A stretch of 64,000 nucleotides of DNA. Origin: an uncultured Hoeflea sp. (lineage in GTDB: Bacteria; Pseudomonadota; Alphaproteobacteria; Rhizobiales; Rhizobiaceae). The notes beneath the pieces are model-generated. The model ran no database searches, was not told the origin of the DNA, and was given only the letters and a program-made list of their open reading frames with translations. The DNA lies in contig NZ_CANMVK010000001.1 in the NCBI RefSeq assembly GCF_947501405.1, positions 744,001-808,000 on the forward strand. The letters run 5' to 3'. Within the stretch, counting starts at the first letter, position 1. The number at the start of each line of letters is the position of its first letter. The translations under genes were made by a program, and so were the position numbers. This document shows, piece by piece, positions 63,747 through 64,000 of the stretch.

Positions 63747-64000
63747 TTGGAAAACGATTACAAAGCTTTATCGCCTGAAACCCTGGCTTCGCGACTGAGT
63801 GACCTGGAGGTGATGAAATGGAGCGTCGGCGCCGATCCGGCAGGCTGGAGCGTCCGCGAGGTCGGCGACGGCAATCTCAATCTGGTGTTCATCGTCGAAG
63901 GCAAGGCCGGCAGCGTTATCGTCAAGCAGGCACTTCCCTATGTGCGGCTGGTGGGCGACAGCTGGCCGTTGCCGCTCAAGCGGGCGTTCTTCGAATATCA
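63747..64000 (+). CDS. mtnK: MtnK, S-methyl-5-thioribose kinase, 3' end outside window
   Basis: Only the first 84 codons are visible. The frame begins at TTG 63747, with GGGAGG six bases before it, and reads [22 protein letters not shown]. It continues with [37 protein letters not shown], matching the MtnK N-terminal lobe of this aminoglycoside-phosphotransferase-fold kinase. It phosphorylates methylthioribose to methylthioribose 1-phosphate. No ATG is available nearby in frame. It is absent from the ORF track because it has no stop in the window. Confidence 0.85.
   Translation, partial: MENDYKALSPETLASRLSDLEVMKWSVGADPAGWSVREVGDGNLNLVFIVEGKAGSVIVKQALPYVRLVGDSWPLPLKRAFFEY

Overview
The window is high-GC, gene-dense DNA with long co-directional operons and frequent ATGA/TGATG start-stop overlaps. 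Gene content points to an alphaproteobacterium of the Rhizobiales, probably a free-living, marine or soil chemoheterotroph with lithotrophic sulfur oxidation. The evidence is a soxTRS-VWXYZABCDEF cluster, UrtABCDE, C-P lyase with a DUF1045 gene, betaine-lipid genes and a cobalamin-riboswitch-controlled bluB. Species cannot be named from sequence alone. No rRNA, tRNA, IS element, prophage or CRISPR array was seen.

Layout. 1-2.4 kb: universal stress protein (cut by the left edge) and a SulP anion permease, minus strand. 2.6-7.4 kb: a YhaN/YhaO-type (SbcCD-like) ATPase-nuclease pair, whose nuclease gene seems to start at ATC. 7.7-8.2 kb: a periplasmic BTLCP cysteine proteinase. 8.6-14.5 kb: urea importer urtABCDE behind a well-formed sigma-54 promoter. 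A second sigma-54-like site lies after urtE, upstream of a 23-codon mini-ORF and a nested inverted repeat. 14.8-29.7 kb: sulfur oxidation, with a second YeeE/YedE transporter, a Tat-exported metallo-beta-lactamase-fold protein, soxT-soxR-soxS (minus), and soxV to soxF (plus) including soxCD, so thiosulfate can go fully to sulfate. 29.8-32.4 kb: modABC molybdate importer, supplying the metal SoxC needs.

32.4-52.2 kb is a phosphorus-scavenging island. It holds a LysR regulator and tmpAB (oxidative cleavage of 2-trimethylaminoethylphosphonate). It also holds plcP-btaA-btaB (replacement of phospholipids by the phosphorus-free lipid DGTS), phnF, phnGHIJKL with a hexapeptide acyltransferase, and phnCDE1E2-DUF1045-phnMN. 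Candidate Pho boxes precede phnC (three repeats at exact 11-bp spacing), phnG and plcP. bluB with its B12 riboswitch sits between the two halves of the phn locus.

52.2-56.5 kb: a small hypothetical protein, a chemoreceptor with a C-terminal xWxxF tether, a secreted Cache-like protein and a class III phosphodiesterase. 56.6-64.0 kb: a split transketolase pair and a RuBisCO-like protein on the plus strand. They face a sugar-type ABC importer on the minus strand that is divergent from mtnK (methylthioribose kinase, cut by the right edge). This last cluster is the best candidate for an undescribed pathway: uptake and phosphorylation of methylthioribose or a related 5-deoxypentose, followed by steps using a RuBisCO-like protein and a two-subunit transketolase.
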